From a virus, in the IMG/VR virus record IMGVR_UViG_3300010885_005673, positions 1 through 23,454 of that record: a stretch of DNA of 23,454 bases; one strand, given 5' to 3'. Below the pieces are notes generated by a model, which saw only the letters and a list, made by a program, of their open reading frames with translations, made no database searches and was not told where the DNA came from. Position 1 is the stretch's first letter. Each line of letters opens with the position of its first letter. Shown piece by piece: positions 1-8,665 of this stretch. The position numbers and the translations under genes were made by a program.

Positions 1-1047
1 AAGTAACCTTTCATACATCACCTTATTAAACTGTACACCATAATCCATATGGCGGACACGAGTGTCCTCAGTTCCCTTGTTGTTCTTCAACACAAGCAAG
101 TCTTCAACTTCCAAATGCCAAAGTGGATAGTATAGTGTAGCCGCACCATTGCGAACACCACCTTGACTACAGCTACGAACAGCAGCCTGAAATAACTTAT
201 AAAACGGAATAACACCGGTGTGGCTAGTATCGCCATTACGCACAGGACTTCCCAACGCACGAATGCGGCCTGCTCCGATACCAATACCAGCCTTCTGACT
301 TACGTACTTTACAATTGCTGATGTTGTAGCATTGATAGAATCTAGGCTGTCGTCTGTTTCAATGAGCACACAACTACTAAACTGGCGCTGAGGTGTACGT
401 AATCCAGCCATGATAGGAGTAGGAAGACTGATGTCATGCTTGCTGATGCACTCATAATAATCCTTTACCCAATTGAGACGTGTTGACTTATCATATTTAG
501 AAAACAGAACTGCGGAGACCAATGCATACAGCATCTGTGGAGTTTCCATGATCTGCCCAGTCACTCGATTCTGCACCAGATATTTGCCACGAAGTTGTTC
601 CATAGCAACATATGTCAGTGTCATATCTCGTTCGTGATTGATGAAAGAGTTGATCTTATACCATTCTTCTTCTGAGTAAGATTCTAATAATTCAGCATCA
701 TACCAGCCACCAGCAACATTACGCTTAACAAGTTCCAGTATGTGGCAGGGTTGATAATCGCCATATACTTCCTTACGCAAATGATAATTGACCAGTCGAC
801 CAGCAACATACTGATAGTTGGGATTTTCTTCACTGATAAGATCAGCAGCAGCTTTGATCATAGTTTCCTGAATATCGCTTGTTTTGATATCATTATAAAA
901 TTGAATCTGACTACGAATTTCGACTTCACTCACACTGACATTCTTAAGACCTTCAGTAGCCCAATATACTACCTTGTGCAGTTTCTCAACATCCAGTGCT
1001 TCTTTACTTCCATCTCTTTTAATAACCATATTGCGTTGTGCGTTCAT
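1..1047 (-). CDS. nrdA: Ribonucleoside-diphosphate reductase alpha subunit (class I), 5' part only
   Basis: The enzyme reduces ribonucleoside diphosphates to deoxyribonucleotides, supplying DNA precursors during infection. The first 349 residues are present and the frame runs open off the left edge. Residues 6-95 fit the N-terminal ATP-cone allosteric domain. The block with QRQFSSCVLIE puts a cysteine at residue 226, equivalent to E. coli NrdA Cys225, one of the redox pair. The following SINATTSAIVKYVSQ, GIGIGAGRIRALGSP and SCSQGGVRNGAATL blocks are nearly E. coli-like. The radical-site cysteine and the C-terminal cysteine pair would lie outside the window. The ATG is preceded by AGAGG at a suitable distance. 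The gene follows an unknown gene after a 16-base gap. T4 also carries nrdA. Family assignment is very secure. Confidence 0.97.
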   Translation of the reverse strand, partial: MNAQRNMVIKRDGSKEALDVEKLHKVVYWATEGLKNVSVSEVEIRSQIQFYNDIKTSDIQETMIKAAADLISEENPNYQYVAGRLVNYHLRKEVYGDYQPCHILELVKRNVAGGWYDAELLESYSEEEWYKINSFINHERDMTLTYVAMEQLRGKYLVQNRVTGQIMETPQMLYALVSAVLFSKYDKSTRLNWVKDYYECISKHDISLPTPIMAGLRTPQRQFSSCVLIETDDSLDSINATTSAIVKYVSQKAGIGIGAGRIRALGSPVRNGDTSHTGVIPFYKLFQAAVRSCSQGGVRNGAATLYYPLWHLEVEDLLVLKNNKGTEDTRVRHMDYGVQFNKVMYERLL

Positions 1048-1063
1048 CGATGTGCCTCTTTTT

Positions 1064-1504
1064 TTAATTTTTAATTGGTAAATCATTAGCAGTTACGGTA
1101 TATTTAGGAGAAGGTAAATCTGCTGTCATAAGAATATTTACTGATCGGCCACTGTGGTAATTAAGCATATATTTCCCACCTTCCAAGGAGACTAAATTAA
1201 GTGTTAAGTGATCATTTGGTAAGTGATAATGTTCGATTCTCATGGTGTCTTTATGATTGTATGAACTATAATATAGCGTATAAAACATACCTAATGCAAC
1301 AGAAATGTCACAAAAGACTCCTTCATTTATCAAAGTCCATGCGTCTGGCCACAATTTTGTATTTTCATAGGTCAAGTACCCACTGGATAAAGGAGCAGTT
1401 GCCCATTTGTTGGCAACTGCTTCGATATCATCTGGCCATCGAGTCAATTGATTTCTGAATTCTCTCCACTCGAGAATTTTTTGTTCAGGACGACTATAAA
1501 ACAT
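1064..1504 (-). CDS. Conserved phage protein of unknown function (146 aa)
   Basis: I do not recognise a functional family. The protein is soluble-looking and rich in Trp and Tyr, with an N-terminal charged helix (EQKILEWREFRNQL) and a C-terminal half that reads as beta-strands (YHLPNDHLTLNLVSL, GGKYMLNYHSGRS). No signal peptide or membrane segment is visible. Its ATG overlaps the stop of the upstream gene as TAATG, so the two are probably translationally coupled. The position downstream of the tail-fibre gene suggests a virion or assembly role, but that is only context. Confidence 0.8.
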   Translation of the reverse strand: MFYSRPEQKILEWREFRNQLTRWPDDIEAVANKWATAPLSSGYLTYENTKLWPDAWTLINEGVFCDISVALGMFYTLYYSSYNHKDTMRIEHYHLPNDHLTLNLVSLEGGKYMLNYHSGRSVNILMTADLPSPKYTVTANDLPIKN

Positions 1505-1935
1505 TAATATTTTTGATTCTGTTGAATTTCAGTTTCTTTAATTACATCGCCGGGTTTTAATTGTTCTAATCTATAGTTTAATTGAGTCGAACTGTTTACT
1601 ATCACATGCCTACCTGTCATTAACTCTCTATAAGTCATCTTGAATTTATTTGGTTGGAATTCACTTACATATACTATAACTTCTTCGTCGGCAATCCAAT
1701 ATGTTAATTTTGCTTTAGGAAAGATTTTATACATAACATGTTTCATTATGCCATGCCTTATTGTCACAGTTTGATTCAATCTTTCTGCTTGCTGTACCTG
1801 CTTACCCCAAAATTTTAGTTTACCAAATAACCAAATGATACCAGACGACGTTCTAACAAATATATTACAGACTCTAGACACCAAGGTCTTGACATCACTC
1901 GAAACTTTCTGAATATCTTCCATTACTGTTCCCAT
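1504..1935 (-). CDS. Unknown protein with hydrophobic N-terminal helix (143 aa)
   Basis: No family recognised. Residues about 20-45 (VCNIFVRTSSGIIWLFGKLK) form a hydrophobic to amphipathic segment with basic residues, which could contact a membrane. The remainder is mixed alpha/beta and ends in a Gln/Glu-rich tail. The start codon abuts the stop of the tail-fibre gene directly (TAA then ATG), and its own stop overlaps the next start by one base. This ties it to the fibre transcript. An accessory role for the fibre, such as a chaperone or adaptor, is possible but there is no direct evidence for it. Confidence 0.8.
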   Translation of the reverse strand: MGTVMEDIQKVSSDVKTLVSRVCNIFVRTSSGIIWLFGKLKFWGKQVQQAERLNQTVTIRHGIMKHVMYKIFPKAKLTYWIADEEVIVYVSEFQPNKFKMTYRELMTGRHVIVNSSTQLNYRLEQLKPGDVIKETEIQQNQKY

Positions 1936-4900
1936 TTACCATGCCGTTTTAACATAATTCTCAGCCATCGACAATGTAAAACTAGAACCTCCCGAAGTGC
2001 TAGTATATTGAAGAGTTAAGTAAATATTTGTATCACTTCCTACGAAAGAATTTAGATTAAAAGTAACACCAACATCATCCGTCTCACTGCTTTCGTCGTC
2101 TATATTGAATGTATTCCCAGCAGGATTATATGCTATAAACAGTGTTCCAGTTCTGGTAGCAGATCCTCTTTTAATAACATATTGTATATGTTGATTAAAC
2201 CCGTTATCATTTATTAGATATGTTACACCTGTATTTGCATTTGTTTGAGCAGGATTCAATGTATACAGTTCACCACCCTGTTGTGAAAATAATCCAATTC
2301 TGAGATCGATTCCACCAAACCAAGCACTTGTGTTTTGATTTCCACTGACCCACGGAAAAGCAATTGTTTCATTTTCTTGTCTGTCAAATTGATCATTGAT
2401 ACTAGTACACCCAATACTCTGAGTACCAAAATCAATGACAACTGCAACAGCATTTCCTATTCCTAGATAATTGTTAGCAACATCTCTGTAACTATTAAAA
2501 GTGCTAGTAATATTTGTGGCAAAGTTAGTATCGATGGCTTTAAAAGCAATCAAATCAAACACACAATTGCTAACGGTCATGGTATTAACCATGCCATCAT
2601 TCTTATTCATCTGTATTCCGCTGTAGAGATTAATGAAAGAAGTACTATTGATTACAATATTTCTACTATACTCTGTATCCGGCTGTAGTAACCCATAATT
2701 GAATTGTTCGATATAGCAATCAATGATATTGATATCGGTTGGGGTAGCCAGCGAAGAACCCAATACATATACTCCACACCATTCATTTCCTGCAGAAGAT
2801 GGTAAAGACTGTGTGCCCGACATTCTAACTCTTTCAAGTGTTAATCTACTTGAATTCGTTAACCATACACCATCGCCAACTGCATTAAGACCGATGTCCC
2901 TAACTAAAATACTGCTTGGTAATGTCGCACCATTGTATCCAATCTGGCTTTCAACTTGTTGCTTACTGTCAGCAGTAATCATGACATAACTAACAACAGC
3001 AGGATCTGCTGTCTGTTGAATTACAGTATTATTATTTCCTTCTCCAATTAGTATTGCATCAGTTGGAACTTTGATACCATCACTAACAATATAATTTCCA
3101 GCAGGAAAATAGAGTGCTTTTCTAGCAGATGCATTTGCACTTCTACAATACAATTCATAGAGTGCTCTGTTGATAGATTCAGTATCGTCTGTCAAACCAT
3201 CGCCTTTAGCACCAAAATCTTTAACACTTACAAACTCATCGAGTTTATGCTGTAATGTTCTGACTGTTGAACTACTGCCATAAACATAACTAATTCCATT
3301 CCAGTTAACGCCGTCGATGCTACGAAGAATCAAACCTTTATTTCCAACTGCGAGAAATTCTTGATATCCAACAATGCAATCTAATATATCAGCGGTGTTA
3401 AGACTACTAAGTGTGAAGTTTCTTTGAGTCTGACTGTAGAAATTTTGTCCATCTAAACTAGTCAATATGGTATCATATTGCCCAACGATAACATAATAGT
3501 TAAAAGCATAACTACTATTATAAAGAGTAGGACCATTATATCCTGTGCTAGTATTATATAGAATATTCAGCGATTGGCTAGTTAAAGTTCCCGAATCTAA
3601 TATGTGCGATCCATAAACACTAGTGTACCCAATACTACCAATAACCCAAAATGTGTTATTTAGATAGTAAACATTCCATAGATGAGAAACTGTTGGGAAA
3701 TCGAGTTGAGTCCATGTCAGCGAATCATTGCTGTAAACAACTGTTCCATTATTACCAACTGCCACATAACCGTAAAAAGAATTTGAATTATAAGTCCATG
3801 TACAATAATTCACTGCATGTAGATCTTCAGATGATGGATTAGTTTGGCTAGTCCAATTTAATCCCGAATTATTACTGACTAAAATAACACCGTTGGTACC
3901 TACTGTTACTGCTTGATAAGTACCGCCGTCGAGGTCGACGATCGCAATACTTTCTAAGTCGTTTGTTTCACCAGACACTCTCGAGGTCCATGTTGTTCCA
4001 TTGGTGCTTGTCAAAATTTTGCCGTGAGAACCAACTGCAATGTAAGTTGTGGTACTCCACAACGCAACTCCATAAAGATTATATGTAGTTCCACTGTTTT
4101 GACTGGTCCAAGAATATCCAAGTGGACTTGTTAGAATAGTACCATGTTCTCCAACAACAACATATCTATGAACCACAGTGTTAAAAGTAACGCTATAAAG
4201 ATCATATGCTACTCCGCTGGTCTGCACGAGCCAGTTTACACCGTCTTCACTGACAATGATGGTCCCGTTGGCGCCAACTGCTACAAACAATCCACCAGCA
4301 AATGTAACATCATACAGATTTTGTGTAGTAGGACTTGCAACCATAACGAGAGATACATCTGAAGTCTTATATATGACTCCGCCATCTCCGACAAAAATAG
4401 TTATTCCAGATGCTGTAGACTTTGCTGATGCTCTAAAAGTATCTGTATATCCATATCCCCAATTGATACCATCAATACTTATTAATACTATGCTAGTATC
4501 GCCCGCTGCAATCCATTGATCATGACTGTATTTTACAGATCTTAGATTATAACTAGTTGGAACACTCTGAATTGTCCAAACTGTTGAATTTGTACTGGTA
4601 ATAATAGTACCGCTGTCGCCCACTGCGACTAATAAATTATCATTATAACCAATGGATGTTAGTTTAGTAGATATTCCACTTGTTGCACTGGTCCACGCAT
4701 TGCTATCAACGCTGATAATAATTTCACCGGTGTCACTGACTGCAACATAATTGTTGATTGTGCCGGATGCAAAAGTTATTGAATTTAAGTTGATTAATAT
4801 TCTATTAGTTGACTTTGTCCAAGTTATCCCGTCACTGCTGTTAATGATAGTTCCATTAGCACCAACAGCAACAAACAAGCCATTACCAAAACAAATGTCA

Positions 4901-5289
4901 TTGAGGTTATCTGTTGTGTTTGCGTAAACAGGGGACCATGTAATACTATCGGTGCTGGTTAAAACTGCGCCACTATTTCCAACTGCAACATATAAACTAA
5001 TACCATTATAAGCAACTGCATTGAATTTTGTAGTTCTTCCACCAGTGGTAGGACTATATCCGGCATCTTCATTGACATAAGAATATGTCTTAGCAAGATT
5101 TAAAACATCACTATATTCAGTTAATATTTCAGTATTGCCTAGTCTCGGGGCACCTTCTGCTGTGGTACCGTTACCAATATAGAGTTTTTGTTGGTCAATA
5201 CTCCAGCCTAATTCTGCACTTGCTAAACTTGGCAAGTCCTGTTGCAAACCTCTGCGATGCTGGATTCTTGAGATGCTTACTATAGCCAT
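1936..5289 (-). CDS. Tail fibre / tailspike: double beta-propeller plus pectate-lyase-type beta-helix (1117 aa)
   Basis: Probable receptor-binding or surface-degrading virion protein. Residues 1-50 (VSISRIQHRRGLQQDLPSL, then LGWSIDQQKLYIGNG) match the N-terminal attachment domain shared by many phage fibres, which starts with an RRG motif and ends with a YIGNG turn. Residues about 90-665 hold 14 repeats of roughly 40 residues with the core V-A-V-G-x-x-G-x-I-x-x-S-x-D-G-x-x-W, as in Ycf48/BNR-type beta-propellers; fourteen blades would make two seven-bladed propellers. Residues 688-705 (SVKDFGAKGDGLTDDTESI) open a pectate-lyase superfamily parallel beta-helix running to about 970. The last 150 residues are a separate, less recognisable domain. 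Start ATG; the ribosome-binding region lies in an inverted repeat at 5296-5322. Whether the helix is enzymatic cannot be told from sequence alone. Confidence 0.92.
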   Translation of the reverse strand: MAIVSISRIQHRRGLQQDLPSLASAELGWSIDQQKLYIGNGTTAEGAPRLGNTEILTEYSDVLNLAKTYSYVNEDAGYSPTTGGRTTKFNAVAYNGISLYVAVGNSGAVLTSTDSITWSPVYANTTDNLNDICFGNGLFVAVGANGTIINSSDGITWTKSTNRILINLNSITFASGTINNYVAVSDTGEIIISVDSNAWTSATSGISTKLTSIGYNDNLLVAVGDSGTIITSTNSTVWTIQSVPTSYNLRSVKYSHDQWIAAGDTSIVLISIDGINWGYGYTDTFRASAKSTASGITIFVGDGGVIYKTSDVSLVMVASPTTQNLYDVTFAGGLFVAVGANGTIIVSEDGVNWLVQTSGVAYDLYSVTFNTVVHRYVVVGEHGTILTSPLGYSWTSQNSGTTYNLYGVALWSTTTYIAVGSHGKILTSTNGTTWTSRVSGETNDLESIAIVDLDGGTYQAVTVGTNGVILVSNNSGLNWTSQTNPSSEDLHAVNYCTWTYNSNSFYGYVAVGNNGTVVYSNDSLTWTQLDFPTVSHLWNVYYLNNTFWVIGSIGYTSVYGSHILDSGTLTSQSLNILYNTSTGYNGPTLYNSSYAFNYYVIVGQYDTILTSLDGQNFYSQTQRNFTLSSLNTADILDCIVGYQEFLAVGNKGLILRSIDGVNWNGISYVYGSSSTVRTLQHKLDEFVSVKDFGAKGDGLTDDTESINRALYELYCRSANASARKALYFPAGNYIVSDGIKVPTDAILIGEGNNNTVIQQTADPAVVSYVMITADSKQQVESQIGYNGATLPSSILVRDIGLNAVGDGVWLTNSSRLTLERVRMSGTQSLPSSAGNEWCGVYVLGSSLATPTDINIIDCYIEQFNYGLLQPDTEYSRNIVINSTSFINLYSGIQMNKNDGMVNTMTVSNCVFDLIAFKAIDTNFATNITSTFNSYRDVANNYLGIGNAVAVVIDFGTQSIGCTSINDQFDRQENETIAFPWVSGNQNTSAWFGGIDLRIGLFSQQGGELYTLNPAQTNANTGVTYLINDNGFNQHIQYVIKRGSATRTGTLFIAYNPAGNTFNIDDESSETDDVGVTFNLNSFVGSDTNIYLTLQYTSTSGGSSFTLSMAENYVKTAW

Positions 5290-5295
5290 TTATTA

Positions 5296-5322
5296 ATCTC
5301 ACTTTCATATATTTAGTGAGAT
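5296..5322 (-). promoter_or_regulatory. Inverted repeat over the fibre ribosome-binding region
   Basis: An 8-bp perfect inverted repeat (ATCTCACT and AGTGAGAT) flanks an 11-base AT-rich loop. It overlaps the stop codon of the nuclease gene and ends 6 bases before the fibre ATG. In the minus-strand RNA the only purine-rich Shine-Dalgarno-like stretch, AGTGAG, lies in the downstream arm, so folding would hide it. There is no T-tract after the stem, so it is not a standard terminator. A translational control role is inferred. Confidence 0.4.
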
Positions 5323-6011
5323 AAGATATTAGAATAGTATTCCCAAACCTTATCAAACCACTTGTGTTCGTATTCGGTAAGATCAACTACCCAATGCTGT
5401 GGTTCAACATCTTTGCTACACATTAGGATGACACCTTGCTTAATATCAGTGCCATGTACAACATTATGAGCAGCGGCATACGCAGCAGCTTGGAGGAAAT
5501 AGTCCTGAACCCATTCCGTCTTCTTAGGCTTATTAGTTTGCTTAAAGTCAATAATACTGGGTACGCCATCATAGACGCCAACAAGATCAGTTGTGCCCGC
5601 ATATAACTCAGGATAATAGAGCCCAACTTCACTTCCCCACCATTCATCGAGCGAAGGACTTAAGTATTCCTCAATGATCCTTGTTGCCATCTTAGCACTG
5701 TGTTGATGTACAAGGTTACTCTTATTCTCAATTTCACCGAATGCAAGCCAATGTTCTAAATGGCTATGCATACTTGTTCCTCTGCTAGCTGCTTCAGTTG
5801 TAATCGCTTGTGCCTGTGCGTGACCTATTCGATTACGCCATTCGTTAAGTGCTTTCTTTGTTTCTTCTGACTTTGTCTTGTCAAGAATAGTAGTTACACT
5901 CGCAATAGCACGACCATCTGGTGTGACGTACTTGCGTCCTTCGCTTGTTTGTTTTCGATTGATCGGGGTGTAATTAAATTGTTCTCGAAATCTTACCAGT
6001 TTATCTGCCAA
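5313..6011 (-). CDS. PD-(D/E)XK-family nuclease, Cas4/RecB-like exonuclease (232 aa)
   Basis: A metal-dependent DNA exonuclease or endonuclease is predicted. The PD-(D/E)XK core is visible: Asp142 in AGTTDLVGVYDG, then IIDFKQTN with Asp155 and Lys157, followed by the helix motif YFLQAAAYA with Gln174, the order seen in RecB/Cas4-type nucleases. The upstream RGTSMHSHLEHWL helix (residues 77-89) fits the conserved histidine region. The only plausible start in frame is TTG, 7 bases after a GGTGAA; the frame overlaps the upstream gene by 19 bases, suggesting coupling. Such nucleases in T4-like phages are thought to act in recombination, DNA repair or host DNA breakdown; the exact role here is unknown. 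Confidence 0.85.
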   Translation of the reverse strand: MADKLVRFREQFNYTPINRKQTSEGRKYVTPDGRAIASVTTILDKTKSEETKKALNEWRNRIGHAQAQAITTEAASRGTSMHSHLEHWLAFGEIENKSNLVHQHSAKMATRIIEEYLSPSLDEWWGSEVGLYYPELYAGTTDLVGVYDGVPSIIDFKQTNKPKKTEWVQDYFLQAAAYAAAHNVVHGTDIKQGVILMCSKDVEPQHWVVDLTEYEHKWFDKVWEYYSNILSH

Positions 6012-6331
6012 TATAAGTTCACCATGTTTGTGCTTTTACGATTTATAGTATAGCCTAGTTTGGTGAAATAGTCAATAACTTTATTCATTTCGATGGTCTG
6101 TAATGTACCGATGGCTAATTTCTGCCAGACATTGTAATATACAGAATTATTTGTTATGGGCGATCCGGTTACATTAACCCCATTGACAGAAGTTACCGTA
6201 GCATTATTAAGTACAACACTAGTATACCCACCATCTTTAGCAGTCAATATTCTAACATATAGAAGATATATTTCTGTTTCTACAGTTAAATCACTCTGAA
6301 TCTGTGCTCGTAGGTCGCTTGCTGATAACAT
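5993..6331 (-). CDS. Conserved small phage protein of unknown function (112 aa)
   Basis: No functional family recognised. The N-terminal helix (MLSASDLRAQIQSDLTVE) is followed by a beta-rich middle with a TSVVLNNATVTSVNGVNV repeat-like hairpin, then a helical segment and an aromatic C terminus. There are no cysteines and no membrane segment. Its 3' end overlaps the nuclease gene by 19 bases, and the upstream gene ends 6 bases before its ATG. The gene looks real because of its tight packing and unbroken frame in this string of minus-strand genes. Confidence 0.75.
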   Translation of the reverse strand: MLSASDLRAQIQSDLTVETEIYLLYVRILTAKDGGYTSVVLNNATVTSVNGVNVTGSPITNNSVYYNVWQKLAIGTLQTIEMNKVIDYFTKLGYTINRKSTNMVNLYWQINW

Positions 6332-6337
6332 GACATT

Positions 6338-7312
6338 TTATCCGTTTTTATTATTTAACTCTTCTTGCTCACGCTTTTTCTTAACTTCAGCCCAATATTC
6401 ATCGTCATGCTTTTTGTAAATCGGTGCCCACTTCTCACGCATTGCATCAACATATTGATTACTGTTGGATATACCCATCTGTTTGAAGATTTTTAGCAAT
6501 TTAATTAATCCTGGATCGGCTTTGGCTTTGACATTATGGATGTCGGCACTTAATCCATTATAAGCATCTCTTGTGCTGTATAGAACTTTATCAATCACAC
6601 GCTTTGCTTCTTTGCTTAACTTGGGCTTCTCTTTAGCAAAGTATATCTCACGCCAACCTTTAAGGTAATCAGTTGGCTGTCTAGCAGGCCATGGTTTATC
6701 AAGCATGGGATCTTTCTGTGCTATGTTAGCAATGAAAGCACTGTTCACTGGAATTGCCTTGCGTGTATCCTGTAATAAAAATGCTGCTTCATCTTCATAA
6801 ACATAATGCGGTATACCCATCTGTTTTACACGGGTCAATAATAGACGCATCCACTGATTACGTCTCATATCATCATCGGGTTTGAATAGTATATGTACTG
6901 CTTTGATTAATTCTTTTGGATCTTTGGGAAGTGAAATAAAGGGTTCATCACTGAACACACGATCTTCCATTTCACTGTAACGACCTTTTAATCCCACTTC
7001 ACTTGTTTTAAATCCATTACCGCCCCAATAATCAACTGGGCCGCCTTTGTAATTGTAATTAAACCAATCACCATTTAGAACAAATACAACACCATCTTTA
7101 TGGAAATTGTGTAGTGTATAATCACCAACTTTACTGCGTGTTGTGCTTAGGTAATATTGTTTATTTCCGCGCTGTAATTTACGTTCTGCATCAGTACCAG
7201 GGCTTGCTGTAAGCCTAAAACGGCCATCATTCAGAATCTGAGCAGCATTATATAAACGTGTGGAATGATACACGATGGACGATACTGATTCAAATAAGTC
7301 AGTTAATAGCAT
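6338..7312 (-). CDS. Putative ADP-ribosyltransferase-like protein with capsid-targeting-like N terminus (324 aa)
   Basis: The N-terminal half resembles the ADP-ribosyltransferase fold of the H-Y-E type. YHST at residues 15-18 gives the NAD-binding histidine, followed by an AAQIL helix; YLSTTRS at 54-60 gives the aromatic plus Ser/Thr motif; SEMEDRVFS at 113-121 gives a candidate catalytic glutamate (114 or 116). The C-terminal 130 residues are helical and very charged. Residues 1-9 (MLLTDLFES) look like the capsid-targeting peptide of T4 Alt and internal proteins and contain an L-F-E site like that of T4 prohead protease (L-x-E). This suggests an injected enzyme that modifies host proteins. 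Weak points: this class of motif is short and degenerate, and the true fold must be tested by structure prediction. The gene itself is secure. Confidence 0.6.
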   Translation of the reverse strand: MLLTDLFESVSSIVYHSTRLYNAAQILNDGRFRLTASPGTDAERKLQRGNKQYYLSTTRSKVGDYTLHNFHKDGVVFVLNGDWFNYNYKGGPVDYWGGNGFKTSEVGLKGRYSEMEDRVFSDEPFISLPKDPKELIKAVHILFKPDDDMRRNQWMRLLLTRVKQMGIPHYVYEDEAAFLLQDTRKAIPVNSAFIANIAQKDPMLDKPWPARQPTDYLKGWREIYFAKEKPKLSKEAKRVIDKVLYSTRDAYNGLSADIHNVKAKADPGLIKLLKIFKQMGISNSNQYVDAMREKWAPIYKKHDDEYWAEVKKKREQEELNNKNG

Positions 7313-7322
7313 TTAATATTTA

Positions 7323-7682
7323 TTAAGAAGCGGGTTGTGCAACAGGCTGCTGAATATTATTTTGCGCAGCAGTTTGTGCCATTTGATCTACTGTGTCTTC
7401 GCCGCCTTCTTGATCGCCAGTCATATCATCATCTGTTTTACCAATGGTAATGGTATCTTGATTAAAATTACCTACCAAGTTTTGCAGATCAGGATTAGCA
7501 TCATACATTTTTTTAAAGTCATCATATGTCATGCCGTATCCAACATTTCTCATTAAATTAGATACGGCACTTATAGGAACCTGTGATCCTTTGCCAAGTT
7601 TAGATTGCAAATGTTGGAGGATGGTCATTAATGTGCCATTTTGTCCCATTACAAAATTAGGAGCAATCTCCAACAGTTTCAT
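7323..7682 (-). CDS. Conserved small virion-region protein (119 aa)
   Basis: Function unknown. The central segment (GYGMTYDDFKKMYDANPDL, then QNLVGNFNQDTITIG) is helical and looks like a short conserved fold; the last 35 residues are acidic and Gln-rich with low complexity (DDDMTGDQEGGEDTVDQMAQ). The N terminus MKLLEIAPN resembles the short targeting peptides of its neighbours and holds an L-L-E site. It starts 1 base after the stop of the 317-residue gene and ends 10 bases before the ART-like gene, so all three share a transcript. A head-associated protein is the likeliest guess. Confidence 0.75.
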   Translation of the reverse strand: MKLLEIAPNFVMGQNGTLMTILQHLQSKLGKGSQVPISAVSNLMRNVGYGMTYDDFKKMYDANPDLQNLVGNFNQDTITIGKTDDDMTGDQEGGEDTVDQMAQTAAQNNIQQPVAQPAS

Positions 7683-7683
7683 A

Positions 7684-8637
7684 TTATGCTCTCTTACCGC
7701 GGCCTAACTCTGCTGTTCCGCCAGCAGCAGCATCGCTAGTAGCCATGTCGTCTGCACGAGGAATTTCAACGCCGGAGTCTGTTCCTGCATCGGGAACAGG
7801 GGTTTCTGCACCCATCATATCTGCACCTGCATCAGCACCTAAATCTGCACCAGGGGCGGCGCCTGCGCCAATGTCAGCACCGGCTCCTGTAGCCATCGGA
7901 GCAGGCGCTTCACCTGCAACAGTACGAGCAGCACCATCCATTCCTTCTCTTGCAGCCTTAACAGCATCAAGCAGAGGAGTCAATGTCTGTGTTGCAGCAG
8001 CACCGAAAGCGGAAGCCTGATCAGCGCCAACACGATCGCGAATTGTATCCATCAATGGGGGAAGTTCTTCGTTAACCATAGCACTGATCTTTTCCACCAT
8101 CTTCTGTATCTCATCTACCATGCCACGAGCAGCAACAATTGCTGAAGCCTGATCAACTTCACCTTCATTTAGTTGAGTACGACCTAATAGTACACCTCGA
8201 AGAAGATCTAATGCTTCTTCAACTGATTTTTTCTTTGCCATCTTAGTAGCAGTGGCATACATAACATCCTTACCACGCTTGCCATAACGCTTGTCAAAAT
8301 CACCTTCAACTTTCTTCATGCTCTTGACATACTTCTCACGCTTCTTAGTCTCACCAGGTGATAGTGTACGTTCTGCAAGCATTTCACGACGCTCGTCTAA
8401 CCATGTTTCAAGGACCTGACTTACAAGCAATGCTTCCATGTACTGTGGATTACGCTCTGCATGATGTGCAAGACTGCTGTTCTTAATATTTCTAATCTTA
8501 TTTGAAACCTTATTAAGAGTTGAATGAGCATCTGACTCAGACAAATTTCTTAGATTTAGATTCCATTTATAAACACTTTTAAGTTGTACATTCAAGTCTT
8601 GACTTGTAATACGTTTGCCAAATTCATTGACGATCAT
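7684..8637 (-). CDS. Conserved T4-like phage protein, helical with Ala/Gly-rich acidic tail (317 aa)
   Basis: Residues 1-135 form a strongly conserved-looking, basic, helical region with the signature DFDKRYGKRGKDVMYATATK (about 113-132), which I recall from many aquatic T4-like phages, where it has no assigned function. Residues 160-230 are helical with heptad-like spacing. Residues 235-317 are a low-complexity Ala/Gly/Asp tail (GAGADIGAGAAPGADLGADA) ending in basic GRGKRA. Start ATG has a good ribosome-binding site (CGAGGAT, spacing 6) and an upstream NATAAATA late promoter at 8658-8665. A scaffold or internal head protein is plausible; this is inference from promoter class and neighbours. 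Confidence 0.85.
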   Translation of the reverse strand: MIVNEFGKRITSQDLNVQLKSVYKWNLNLRNLSESDAHSTLNKVSNKIRNIKNSSLAHHAERNPQYMEALLVSQVLETWLDERREMLAERTLSPGETKKREKYVKSMKKVEGDFDKRYGKRGKDVMYATATKMAKKKSVEEALDLLRGVLLGRTQLNEGEVDQASAIVAARGMVDEIQKMVEKISAMVNEELPPLMDTIRDRVGADQASAFGAAATQTLTPLLDAVKAAREGMDGAARTVAGEAPAPMATGAGADIGAGAAPGADLGADAGADMMGAETPVPDAGTDSGVEIPRADDMATSDAAAGGTAELGRGKRA

Positions 8638-8657
8638 GATTAAATCCTCGTTTAGTA

Positions 8658-8665
8658 TATTTATT
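8658..8665 (-). promoter_or_regulatory. Late promoter element AATAAATA
   Basis: AATAAATA on the minus strand lies 20 bases before the ATG of the 317-residue gene. It matches the NATAAATA late-promoter element of T4-like phages, which replaces the -10 box and needs no -35. It overlaps the stop codon of the upstream gene. Confidence 0.7.

Noticed and set aside
742-1074. Plus-strand open frame opposite nrdA
   Set aside because: Antisense shadow of a highly conserved coding sequence, with no start signal.
5423-5647. Minus-strand frame inside the nuclease gene
   Set aside because: Shadow frame of the PD-(D/E)XK nuclease with no own start signal or recognisable product.
7317-7323. A further ATAAATA on the minus strand before the ART-like gene
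   Set aside because: It is only 4 bases before the ATG, so transcription would begin at or after the start codon; probably AT-rich chance overlapping the upstream stop.
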